DNA of 64,000 bases, taken from DASSFZ01 sp035292585. GTDB taxonomy: Bacteria > Chloroflexota > Anaerolineae > Fen-1058. A model generated the notes under the pieces. It was not told the DNA's origin. It made no database searches and worked only from the letters and a program-made list of their open reading frames with translations. The translations under genes and the position numbers were made by a program. Location: NCBI GenBank assembly GCA_035292585.1, contig DATDPU010000089.1, forward strand, positions 62,001-126,000, given 5' to 3'. Below are positions 28,252-36,166 of the stretch, in pieces. Position 1 is the stretch's first letter, and each line of letters begins with the position of its first letter.

Positions 28252-28326
28252 CGGGTAAATGGGTAGATTGGTAATCGGTTACTTGGCTACGTGTCTACCT
28301 GTCTACCTGCTACCAATCTACCATCC
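28252..28326. repeat. Inverted heptamer array, TACCTGT family, copy 2
   Basis: GGTAAAT/GGTAGAT units face CTACCTG/CTACCAA units. The outer arms 28262-28273 and 28311-28322 are perfect 12-base inverted repeats. It fills the whole gap between the phosphorylase and ftsW/rodA genes. Confidence 0.9.
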
Positions 28327-29616
28327 ATGCAAGACACACTCTCCTTCCCCGGCCGCCGCAGTCTGACCCAACCGCGCATACGTGAACGGGTGCTGCTGAT
28401 CGTAGCCGGGCTGTTCACGCTGGCGGGTTTCATCCAGTTGAGTTGGGCCGATCCGCTCGCGCTCGCACCCCACCTGTACGTCATAGGGCCGTTCGCGTGG
28501 GCCGCCATGTTCACGACGGCGCACGTCGTGCTCAATCGCTATCTACCCGAGCGCGACCCGTTGATCGCGCCGATCGTCGGCCTGCTGACGGGCTGGGGCT
28601 TGCTGCTGGTGGCGCGGCTCTCGCGCACCGATTTCCCCCGGCAGGTGATCTGGATGCTGATCGGCGCGGCGGCGATGCTGGCCGTGGCAACCGCATCCCG
28701 CGAGCTGCGCTGGCTGCGCCGGTATCGCTACACCTGGCTGGTAGGCGGGCTGGCGTTGCTGGCCGCGACCTTCGTCTTCGGCGTCAATCCATCCGGGCTG
28801 GGGCAGGAGCTGTGGCTGGGCTTCGGCAGCGTGTTCTTCCAGCCGTCGGAGTTGGTGAAGCTGCTGATGGTCGTCTTCCTGGCGTCCTACCTGGCCGAGA
28901 AGCGCGATCTCCAGCTGGTGATGCGCGTCGCGCCCGGCGCGATGAATCTGGCCTACCTGGCGCCGATGCTGGCGATGTGGGGCGTGGCGATGGCCCTGCT
29001 GGTGATCCAGCAAGACCTGGGCGCGGCCATCCTGCTCTTCCTGGCGTTTCTGGTCATGCTGTATCTGGCCAGCGGCAAGTGGCAGTACCTGCTCGTCGGC
29101 GGCATCCTGCTCATTGTGGCGGTGCTGATCGGCTACGGACTGATCGATCGCGTTGCGGAGCGGGTCAACACCTGGCTGAACCCCTGGCCGCGCGCCGACC
29201 TGGAATCGTATCAGGTCGTTCAGTCGTTGATCGGAATCGGGTCGGGCGGCTTGATCGGGCGTGGGCTGGGGCTGGGCGATCCGATCGTGCCGGCCGCGCA
29301 TACCGATATGCCGCTGGCGGTAGTCGGCGAGGAGTTCGGACTGTTCGGCGCAATCGCGTTGGTGGCGAGTTATGCGCTACTGACGTTGCGCGGCCTGCGG
29401 GCCGCGATCCGCGCGCGCACGGTGTTCGCCGGGTTATTGGCGGCGGGACTGTCGACGCTGATTGGGATGCAAGCATGGATCATCATGGCCGGCAACATTA
29501 ACCTGATCCCGCTGACCGGCATCACGCTGCCCTTCGTCTCCTACGGCGGCAGCTCGATGCTGGTCAGCTGCATCATGGTCGGCCTGCTGCTGCACGTCTC
29601 GGCGAACGCCGACTAG
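28327..29616 (+). CDS. SEDS family peptidoglycan polymerase (FtsW/RodA)
   Basis: 429 residues, about 10-12 transmembrane helices. SEDS proteins polymerise lipid II glycan strands with a partner class B PBP. Conserved parts: IQQDLGAAIL, the loop NPWPRADLESYQVVQSLIGIGSGG with the catalytic-type Asp, VVGEEFGLFGA, and the C-terminal GITLPFVSYGGSSML. ATG 28327 starts the protein; the 12 codons upstream are translated repeat. A PBP-like gene lies 645 bases downstream, but its active site is missing, so the transpeptidase partner may be encoded elsewhere. Confidence 0.9.
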   Translation: MQDTLSFPGRRSLTQPRIRERVLLIVAGLFTLAGFIQLSWADPLALAPHLYVIGPFAWAAMFTTAHVVLNRYLPERDPLIAPIVGLLTGWGLLLVARLSRTDFPRQVIWMLIGAAAMLAVATASRELRWLRRYRYTWLVGGLALLAATFVFGVNPSGLGQELWLGFGSVFFQPSELVKLLMVVFLASYLAEKRDLQLVMRVAPGAMNLAYLAPMLAMWGVAMALLVIQQDLGAAILLFLAFLVMLYLASGKWQYLLVGGILLIVAVLIGYGLIDRVAERVNTWLNPWPRADLESYQVVQSLIGIGSGGLIGRGLGLGDPIVPAAHTDMPLAVVGEEFGLFGAIALVASYALLTLRGLRAAIRARTVFAGLLAAGLSTLIGMQAWIIMAGNINLIPLTGITLPFVSYGGSSMLVSCIMVGLLLHVSANAD

Positions 29617-29633
29617 CTGAGGGCAACCCGCGC

Positions 29634-30254
29634 ATGAGCGAAATACAACGCTGGCTTTCAAACTCGCAGATGCGCAGCGCGTTGGAAGTGCTCGAAGAGC
29701 TGCTGGAGCGCAACGGCCAGACGGCGGTGCTGCGGCTATCGGGGCTGGAGCGCTACATCGATCAGCTGCCGCCGGATAATGAGCACATGGACATCCCGCG
29801 CGGCGACATGACGACCTTGTTTTCCGGGATCGTGAGCATCTTCGGCGATCAAGGCGCGCGGGGCGTGCTGCGCCGCTGGGGACGCGCTTTCGCCGCGCGC
29901 CGCCTGGCGCGCCGCTACCCGCTGCGTCTGCTGCGCCTGGTATTGCACAGCGTATCGTCCGAGCGCTCTACACAGTTCACGCTGTCGCGTCTACTGCACC
30001 ACGTCGGTCTGGTACAAGAGGATCAGCTGCCCGTCCTTGAAGAACGCGACGATTACTTTCTACTCGAAGTGGGCGACTGCCTGTACTGCTATGGCCAGAA
30101 TCTCCCGCAACCGAACTGCCCGGCCGTCGTCGGCTTACTGGAGGGACTGCTGCGCTGGACGAACGGCCATGACTACGAAGTGACCGAAGAGGCGCCCACC
30201 CAACCCGGCACGCCGCTCTTCAAAATCCGCAAGCGGCCGATCGGCCAGCGCTGA
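29634..30254 (+). CDS. V4R-like small-molecule-binding domain protein
   Basis: 206 residues. The C-terminal half has the pattern of V4R/4-vinyl-reductase domains: a (D)CLYC turn, NCPAVVGLLEGLLRW, then YEVTEEAPTQPGTPLFKIRKRP. The N-terminal helical part (SALEVLEELLERNGQ, YIDQLPPD) resembles hydrocarbon-binding family proteins. Several of the usual Cys are absent after the NC pair. It sits 17 bases after the SEDS gene and 6 bases before the PBP-like gene, so it is probably co-expressed with both; its ligand is unknown. Confidence 0.6.
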   Translation: MSEIQRWLSNSQMRSALEVLEELLERNGQTAVLRLSGLERYIDQLPPDNEHMDIPRGDMTTLFSGIVSIFGDQGARGVLRRWGRAFAARRLARRYPLRLLRLVLHSVSSERSTQFTLSRLLHHVGLVQEDQLPVLEERDDYFLLEVGDCLYCYGQNLPQPNCPAVVGLLEGLLRWTNGHDYEVTEEAPTQPGTPLFKIRKRPIGQR

Positions 30255-30260
30255 TCCGCC

Positions 30261-31607
30261 ATGCCTGCATCGATCAAGCGTGTTGCCGCGTTACTGCTGC
30301 TCGCCTTCCTGCTATTGGCCGGCGCACTCGGCTATTGGGTCGCCAACGGCCCGGCGCTGATCGCGCGTGAAGACAATCCGCGCCGTATCCTGGCCGAACA
30401 GCGCATCCGGCGCGGATCGATCCTCGATCGCAACGGCGAGGTGATCGTGGAGACGACCGGCGAGAGCGGCGCGTACCAGCGGCGCAACCGCTACCCTTAC
30501 GCGGCGCCCTTCACCGGCTATTACTCGATCAATTACGGCCGCTCCGGCGTCGAGGAAGCGTTGGATGCCGTGCTGCGCGGCACAGCCGGCAGCGATCCCG
30601 CGCGGGCGCAGGTCGACGATCTGCTGCACATCAACCCTGTCGGTCGCGCTGTACAGCTGACGATCGACCTTGAGGCGCAGCGTGCAGCCGACGAGTTGCT
30701 CGATCAGCATACCGGCGCGATCGTGATCCTCTCCGTGCCCGACGGCGAAATCCTGGCGCTCAGCAGCCACCCGACCTTCGACCCCAACCTCCTGGACGAG
30801 AACTGGGATGCCCTGCGCGGCGATCCGGCTGCGCCGCTGCTCAACCGGGCCACGCAGGGCGCGTATCAACCTGGCACCGCGCTTCAGCCCATCCTTCTCG
30901 CGGAAGCCCTCAGCCAGGGCGCGGTCGCGCTCGATGCCGCGTCCGAATTTCCGGTCAACCCGTTCCCGGTCGACGCGCATAGTCTGGAATGCCGCACGAC
31001 AAGCGATGTGGTCACGCTCGCCGATGCTTTTCGCGCGGGTTGCCCCACGCCCTTCGCCGATCTGGGGCTAACCCTGGGCAGCGATGTCCTCTGGCAGATG
31101 GTCGCTACCTGGGGACTGACCGATACGAACGTGATCGGCATTCAGAGTACGGCGGCGCTGACGCAGGCGCTACCGCTCAACACGACCGAGGCGCTACGCG
31201 CGTTCGCCGCCGGCCAGGGCAGCGTAACCGTTACGCCGCTGAAAATGGCGGCGGTTGCGGCAACATTGGCCGCGCACGGCGTTATGCCAGCGCCTCGCCT
31301 CGTCTCGTCAACGCAGTCGGCTACCGGCGCGTGGCGAGCATTCGATCAACCAGTTGCTGGTTACGTTGCGTCTCCCCAAGCGATCGGCGATGTCGTCGCC
31401 GCGATGCCACATCGTGCAGACACGGTCTGGCATGCGGGTATGGGATTGAGCGGCCCAACGACGTTATTGTGGTTTATCGGGTTCACGCCCGTCGATAATC
31501 CGAGGTACGCGACAGCGATCCTGATTGAGCGGGAACAAGGCGCACCCGGCTCGGATCGCGAGGCGATTTCAATCGGCGAAAGGCTGCTGGCTAATCTACC
31601 CCACTAA
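30261..31607 (+). CDS. Penicillin-binding-protein-like protein with degenerate transpeptidase motifs
   Basis: 448 residues: N-terminal signal anchor (AALLLLAFLLLAGALGYWV), dimerisation-type segment with RGSILDRNGE, and a transpeptidase-like fold with LTIDLEAQRAA and GAIVILSVPDGEILALSSHPTFDPN typical of PbpA/FtsI. The catalytic SxxK is replaced by TALQ (QPGTALQP), SxN by GCP, and the KTG triad by HAGMG (VWHAGMGLSG). All three motifs are lost although the frame is intact, so this looks like a pseudoenzyme that may scaffold or regulate the SEDS protein. Its gene lies 6 bases after the V4R-like gene. Confidence 0.8.
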   Translation: MPASIKRVAALLLLAFLLLAGALGYWVANGPALIAREDNPRRILAEQRIRRGSILDRNGEVIVETTGESGAYQRRNRYPYAAPFTGYYSINYGRSGVEEALDAVLRGTAGSDPARAQVDDLLHINPVGRAVQLTIDLEAQRAADELLDQHTGAIVILSVPDGEILALSSHPTFDPNLLDENWDALRGDPAAPLLNRATQGAYQPGTALQPILLAEALSQGAVALDAASEFPVNPFPVDAHSLECRTTSDVVTLADAFRAGCPTPFADLGLTLGSDVLWQMVATWGLTDTNVIGIQSTAALTQALPLNTTEALRAFAAGQGSVTVTPLKMAAVAATLAAHGVMPAPRLVSSTQSATGAWRAFDQPVAGYVASPQAIGDVVAAMPHRADTVWHAGMGLSGPTTLLWFIGFTPVDNPRYATAILIEREQGAPGSDREAISIGERLLANLPH

Positions 31608-31685
31608 TCGGCCAAAGTTCGGCGAAGGTCTCCCGACCGAGCCGCTACGGGCGCGAAGCAATCGTGGTGTGTTGCTGAAGAAAGA

Positions 31686-31717
31686 AAGCGGCTATCGGGC
31701 GTGGCCGATAGCCGCTT
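31686..31717. terminator. Hairpin between converging genes
   Basis: AAGCGGCTATCGG / CCGATAGCCGCTT, 13 perfect pairs with a GCGTGG loop, between the PBP-like gene and the amidohydrolase gene. No long T run follows on either side. The same 13 bases recur at 33765-33777. Confidence 0.6.
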
Positions 31718-31739
31718 GGCTACGCGAACCATTTGCCCC

Positions 31740-33704
31740 TCAAAAATCAACGTACTCGCTGCGCGTGACCCGCTGCGTGTGTAGTTCCAACACCTCCAGC
31801 AGCTCGCGGATCAAATTGGCTTTCACTTCCGCGTCGCGCGGCGACCAGGTCCGGCTCTTGATCTCCAGAAACCAGCCGGGCCGTTCGGGCAGCGTGAGCC
31901 GATCGAGATTGACGGCGAACTCCATGTCTTTGTAGTGAATGTGCCAGCGCTGACGCTCCTTCTGCACCTCGCGCTCCTCCAGCGGGCGGAAATACTCGCT
32001 GTAGAAGCGCTTGGAGCGCTCGGCGCGCGCCGTGAAGCGCGCGCGCGAGAGCAGCACCGAATGCGCGAACTCGCGCTCTTTGGCCGGGCCGGTCAGCGTG
32101 AGCGAGTAACGCACTTCATTCACCTCGCCGTTCTCATTCAGAATTTCATCCTCCCGATAGCGAATGCGGCCCTGCAGCGGATCGACAAAACTGAAGTAGG
32201 TATCGTATTGGCGGCGCACCGACGACTGCTCGATGGCAATCCCCGGCCGGCGCAGCCCAGTGGTGACGGTATTCGGATCGGCGATCGGGATTTTCACCTG
32301 CACCTCGTAGGTCTTTTCCTGCGCCAAACCGCCGATCGCGATCAACTTGTCCAGGATACTGCCTTCGCGCGCGATCAGGAACGCATCGATCCGGACCGCC
32401 AGCGCCTGCGCCGCGTGCGCGACGGTCGCTTCGTCAACCGTCAACACGACACGATCGCGCATGAGCGCGCGCCCATTGCACCACACATCGCGCACGTCGC
32501 TCGCCTTGCAGGCGTAAACCAGTTGGCTATAGACCAAATCGGGATCGCGCTGAAAGCGCGGAGTGTTGTGCAACGCTTGCAGATCGACCACGGCCACATC
32601 GGCGCGCTTGCCCGGCATGAGCGACCCGGTCAGGTGATCGAGGTGCAAAGCCCGCGCCCCGCCGATCGTCGCCAGCCGCAACGTGACGCGCGCCGGCACG
32701 ACGAGCGGGTCGCCGCTGACGCCTTTGGCGATGAACGAGGCCAGGCGCATTTCTTCAAACATATCGAGGTCGTTGTTGCTGGCGCACCCATCGGTGCCGA
32801 GGCCCAGCTTCAGCCCGCTTTCGATCATCTGCGCCACCGGCGCGACGCCGCTGGCAAGCTTGAGGTTGCTCGATGGGTTGTGCGCCACCCCTGCGCCCGC
32901 GCGCTGAAGCGTGCGAATCTCGCCGGCATCCACGTGCACGCAGTGGGCGGCAATCAGCTGCGTGTCGAGCAGACCGTGCTTCTTGATCCAGGGCACTACG
33001 GGCATCCCGTGTTGCTTGCGCGATTCCTCCACCTCGAAGGTCGTCTCGGAGACGTGCGTGTGCAGCGGCACATTGTATTCGGTCGCCAAATCCACACAGG
33101 CGCGCAGCACTTCCGGCGGGCAGGTGTAGTGCGCGTGCGGCGCGATGGCCGGGGTGATGAGCGGATGACCCTTCCACTTCTCGATAAACTTGCGCCCGGC
33201 TTCGATCGAGTCTTCGTACGATGGCGCATCGGGCGCGGGGAAAATCATCACCGTCTGTCCCAAGATGGCGCGCAGGCCCGCTTCGACCGTGGCGTGCGCG
33301 ACGTCATCCTCGAAGTAGTACATATCGCAGAAGGTCGTCACGCCGGAGCGGATCATCTCGGCGCAACCCAACCGGGCGCCGAGCCGCACGAAATCGGGAT
33401 TCACAAATTCGCGCTCCACCGGCATCATGTAGCCCATCAGCCATACGTCCAGCCGCAAGTCATCGGCCAGGCCGCGCAGCAGCGTCATCGGCACGTGCGT
33501 ATGCGCGTTGATCAGGCCGGGCAGGATGGCGCAGCCCGCGCACTCGACAATCTCGGCGTCGGGGTAGGCGCGCAACACGTCGTCGGACGCGCCCACCGCC
33601 GCAATATTCTCGTTTTCAATCGCCACGGCGCCGTTGGGGATCACGGTGTAGGCATCGTCCATGACGAGCACCGTGCCGTGCGCCAAAATCGTGTTAACGT
33701 TCAT
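31740..33704 (-). CDS. MtaD/SsnA-type amidohydrolase fused to a CYTH-like domain
   Basis: 654 residues. Residues 1 to about 430 are a Zn-dependent amidohydrolase of the methylthioadenosine/S-adenosylhomocysteine deaminase group: HTHVPMTLLRG, HAHYTCPPE, HVSET, HCVHVD and GTDGCASNNDLDM. The last about 210 residues form a CYTH-like domain (YEVQVK in place of ExExK, SVRRQYDTYF, GRIRYRED, RYSLTLTGP, FLEIKSR), as in class IV adenylate cyclases and triphosphate-binding enzymes. I know of no common fusion of these two. The start is ATG 33704: the promoter places the transcript start near 33725, downstream of the alternative GTG 33728. AGGAGG stands only two bases from the ATG. Confidence 0.82.
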   Translation of the reverse strand: MNVNTILAHGTVLVMDDAYTVIPNGAVAIENENIAAVGASDDVLRAYPDAEIVECAGCAILPGLINAHTHVPMTLLRGLADDLRLDVWLMGYMMPVEREFVNPDFVRLGARLGCAEMIRSGVTTFCDMYYFEDDVAHATVEAGLRAILGQTVMIFPAPDAPSYEDSIEAGRKFIEKWKGHPLITPAIAPHAHYTCPPEVLRACVDLATEYNVPLHTHVSETTFEVEESRKQHGMPVVPWIKKHGLLDTQLIAAHCVHVDAGEIRTLQRAGAGVAHNPSSNLKLASGVAPVAQMIESGLKLGLGTDGCASNNDLDMFEEMRLASFIAKGVSGDPLVVPARVTLRLATIGGARALHLDHLTGSLMPGKRADVAVVDLQALHNTPRFQRDPDLVYSQLVYACKASDVRDVWCNGRALMRDRVVLTVDEATVAHAAQALAVRIDAFLIAREGSILDKLIAIGGLAQEKTYEVQVKIPIADPNTVTTGLRRPGIAIEQSSVRRQYDTYFSFVDPLQGRIRYREDEILNENGEVNEVRYSLTLTGPAKEREFAHSVLLSRARFTARAERSKRFYSEYFRPLEEREVQKERQRWHIHYKDMEFAVNLDRLTLPERPGWFLEIKSRTWSPRDAEVKANLIRELLEVLELHTQRVTRSEYVDF

Positions 33705-33731
33705 ACCCTCCTTTGAGAGTCGTTTCACGCG

Positions 33732-33759
33732 ATTATAGCGATTTCGCCCCGGTACGCAA
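33732..33759 (-). promoter_or_regulatory. Promoter of the amidohydrolase-CYTH gene
   Basis: Minus strand TTGCGT (33759-33754), 16-base spacer, TATAAT (33737-33732). It rules out the GTG at 33728 as start codon. Confidence 0.65.
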
Positions 33760-33821
33760 ACCGGAAGCGGCTATCGGTGTTATATTCACCCGGTACACCG
33801 CTGAGGAGGCAAGAACCACCG

Positions 33822-34886
33822 ATGAACGACATACCCCGATCAACCACCGAGCCGGTCTGGTCCTATCGCGGCTACCAGATCAAAGCGAGCGAATTCACTA
33901 CCGCGATGGCGCATTTTTATCGCGGCGAGATGGCGCGCTCAAATGTATGGCGGCAACGCCTCGACAACACGACCAACTGGGCGGTTATCACGGCCGGCGC
34001 GGCGCTCAGCTTCGCATTCAGCAGCCCGCAGAATCCCCATGGCGTGATTCCGCTGAACACGTTGCTGATCACGCTCTTTCTGTACATCGAAGCGCGGCGC
34101 TATCGCTACTACGAGCTGTTTACCTCGCGCATCCGCCTGATGGAGACCGACTTTTTCGCCTCGATGCTGGTGCCGCCCTTCGGCCCGGCCGCCGACTGGG
34201 CGGAGAGTTTGGCCGAAAACCTGCTGCACCCGCACTTCACCATCTCGATCTGGGAAGCGTTCGGCCGCCGCTTTCGCCGCAATTACATGGCGATCTATGT
34301 GATCCTCGCCCTGGCCTGGCTGTTCAAGAACATTCTGCATCCCTCTCTCGCTACATCGTTTCAGGAAGTCATCGAGCACGCCGCCATCGGGCCGATCCCC
34401 GGTTGGCTCGTCCTTATCATCGGCCTCGGCTTCAACGGTATTCTATTCTTGATCGGCTTGGTGACCGTCGGGTTGCACCGGGCGTCCGGCGAAATACTCC
34501 CGCGCTTTGGCGAATTCCCGCGCGTCGGCCCGTTTCTGGAGCGCCTGTTCCAGCATGAGGAGCCAACCGAGGTGCGCCAACCGCGCAAGCGCGTCGGGGC
34601 CTGGTACCGACCCCGAAGCCGGCGTCCCCAACTGTTGACGCTGATCATTACCGGGCAGGGCGAAGCGGTAAGCCAGGCTTTACTGCAGGAGCTTAAACGC
34701 GGGGTGACGCGACTACCCGGCCTGGGGATGTTCACCGGTCAGGCGCGCGATGTGCTGCTCGTCGCCGTGACGCTGACCGAAATCGCGCGCCTCAAGGCGG
34801 TCATCCGGCAGAGCGATGAATCGGCCTTTGTGATCGTCTCGCCCGCTCAAGAAGTGCTCGGAAAAGGTTTTCAACCGCTCGAGTAG
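33822..34886 (+). CDS. Membrane protein DUF2270 fused to DUF2179
   Basis: 354 residues. The first about 245 residues match DUF2270 (FYRGEMARSNVWRQRLDNTTNWAV ... EARRYRYYELFTSRIRLMET ... FGRRFRRNYMAIY), with about four transmembrane helices. The last 80 residues match DUF2179, the soluble domain of YitT-like proteins (GRGVT-type KRGVTRLPGLGMFTGQ, DVLLVAVT, AFVIVSPAQEVLGKGF). The fusion suggests a membrane protein with a ligand-sensing tail; function is unknown. The start is ATG 33822, with GAGGAGG 12 bases upstream. Confidence 0.75.
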   Translation: MNDIPRSTTEPVWSYRGYQIKASEFTTAMAHFYRGEMARSNVWRQRLDNTTNWAVITAGAALSFAFSSPQNPHGVIPLNTLLITLFLYIEARRYRYYELFTSRIRLMETDFFASMLVPPFGPAADWAESLAENLLHPHFTISIWEAFGRRFRRNYMAIYVILALAWLFKNILHPSLATSFQEVIEHAAIGPIPGWLVLIIGLGFNGILFLIGLVTVGLHRASGEILPRFGEFPRVGPFLERLFQHEEPTEVRQPRKRVGAWYRPRSRRPQLLTLIITGQGEAVSQALLQELKRGVTRLPGLGMFTGQARDVLLVAVTLTEIARLKAVIRQSDESAFVIVSPAQEVLGKGFQPLE

Positions 34887-34904
34887 CGCGAGTCCTGAAA
34901 CAAA

Positions 34905-34937
34905 ATCAGGCCCGCGAGGATATCTCGCGGGCCTGAT
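34905..34937. terminator. Bidirectional terminator hairpin
   Basis: ATCAGGCCCGCGAG / CTCGCGGGCCTGAT, 14 perfect pairs around GATAT, between the converging DUF2270 and sigma factor genes. AAACAAAAT precedes it, giving a T-rich tail for the minus-strand transcript. Confidence 0.8.
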
Positions 34938-34984
34938 GCAGTGTGCCGCAACTCACCTCCGATGTGAAAATCCGCCCGGCCCCG

Positions 34985-35923
34985 CTACGCCAGCAGGTAA
35001 TCGCGCAGGTTGTGTCGAACCGCCGACTCGCGCAATGCGTTGAGCGCGGCATTGTTGATCTGCCGCACGCGCTCACGGCTCAACCCCATGCGCCGACCGA
35101 TTTCGCTCAAACTATGCGCATGCCCATCGGCCAGACCGAAACGCATCCGCAGCACGCGCGCCTCATTCGCCGGCAGTTCATCCAGCAGTTCGGCCAGCTG
35201 CGTGTTCAGCATGATATCCGTCGTCTGATGCTCCGGCTGCGGCAGAGACTCGTCGGCGACGAAATCGACCAGCTCGTCGTCCGAGTTTTCCGCGCCGTGC
35301 TTGGCGTCCAGGTCGAGCGGCGGCTGGCTGACCGTGAGCATGTGCCGCACTTTGGACACCGGCCATTTCAGCGCCACCGACAACTCATCGACCGTCGGCT
35401 CACGACCCAAATCCTGTTCCAGGCGCTCGCGCGTGCGGAACAGCTCGCTCGCGCGCTGCGCAAACTGAATCGGCAACCGGATCGTACGCGACTTGTTGCT
35501 CAAGGCGCGCGTCACCGATTGGCGAATCCACCACACCGCGTGCGTCGCGAAGCGCACCCCCCGGCCAATATCAAATTTGTCGGCCGCCTTGACCAGGCCG
35601 ATATTGCCTTCCTGAATCAGGTCGCTCAAAGGCAGGCCACGATTCTGATACTGGCGCGCCACGCTGATGACGAGGCGCATATTGTGCATCACCAGCTCAT
35701 CGCGCGCCCGATCGGCATCGCGGATCTGCATTTGCAGCCGCCCGACACTGGCGGACGAGAGATTGCTGCGCTTGATGCGCTGCCGCGCCTCCCGCCCCGC
35801 TTGAACGCGACCGCCAAGCACCTTCTCCTCATCAGCCGTGAGCAGACGGATTGGCCGAACATCCTTTAGGTACTGCTCCAGCACATCCGAGGTCCCCCGT
35901 CGAGTACTTGTACTCGCCGCCAT
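34985..35923 (-). CDS. Primary-type sigma-70 factor
   Basis: 312 residues: region 1.2 (DVLEQYLKDVRPIRLLTADEE), region 2 (NMRLVISVARQYQNRGLPLSDLIQEGNIGLVKAADKFD, FATHAVWWIRQS), region 3 and region 4 with the helix-turn-helix SLSEIGRRMGLSRERVRQIN. No long region 1.1 is present, so it could be a short housekeeping factor or a group 2 factor. The ATG at 35923 is preferred over GTG 35929 because AGGAGG is six or seven bases before it. Promoter and a palindrome lie upstream. Confidence 0.9.
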   Translation of the reverse strand: MAASTSTRRGTSDVLEQYLKDVRPIRLLTADEEKVLGGRVQAGREARQRIKRSNLSSASVGRLQMQIRDADRARDELVMHNMRLVISVARQYQNRGLPLSDLIQEGNIGLVKAADKFDIGRGVRFATHAVWWIRQSVTRALSNKSRTIRLPIQFAQRASELFRTRERLEQDLGREPTVDELSVALKWPVSKVRHMLTVSQPPLDLDAKHGAENSDDELVDFVADESLPQPEHQTTDIMLNTQLAELLDELPANEARVLRMRFGLADGHAHSLSEIGRRMGLSRERVRQINNAALNALRESAVRHNLRDYLLA

Positions 35924-35992
35924 CTCCACCCTCCTTGCACTTTTCAGTCAGTACACCTCATTCCCCGACTCAAATTTCACCGATTTTTGTGA

Positions 35993-36022
35993 ATACTATC
36001 ACACTAATTAGGAGTGTGTCAA
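35993..36022 (-). promoter_or_regulatory. Sigma factor promoter with palindrome in its spacer
   Basis: Minus strand TTGACA (36022-36017), 18-base spacer, TAGTAT (35998-35993). CACACT (36000-36005) and AGTGTG (36013-36018) form a 6+6 inverted repeat with a 7-base centre lying across the spacer, a plausible repressor site. The surrounding 35930-36166 is A/T-rich and holds no other gene. Confidence 0.6.
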
Positions 36023-36166
36023 TATGCACGGGTATAGCAAATCATGGAAAAACCGATACAAATAGGTACAGATTTATCTGGACGCTCACGCAAAGTATCA
36101 TACGCGCAAACGGCCATACCGGTTCTAAGGGGTGAACAAATCGGCGTAGCACTTTAGATGACCTGA

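Noticed and set aside
28291..28326. N-terminal extension of FtsW/RodA
   Set aside because: The 12 codons are translated heptamer repeat; SEDS homology begins at ATG 28327.
31935..33716. 593-codon plus-strand ORF
   Set aside because: Antisense to the amidohydrolase, whose motifs are clear; His/Arg/Gln-rich shadow composition.
33705..33728. GTG start for the amidohydrolase at 33728
   Set aside because: The -10 at 33737-33732 puts the transcript start downstream of this codon.
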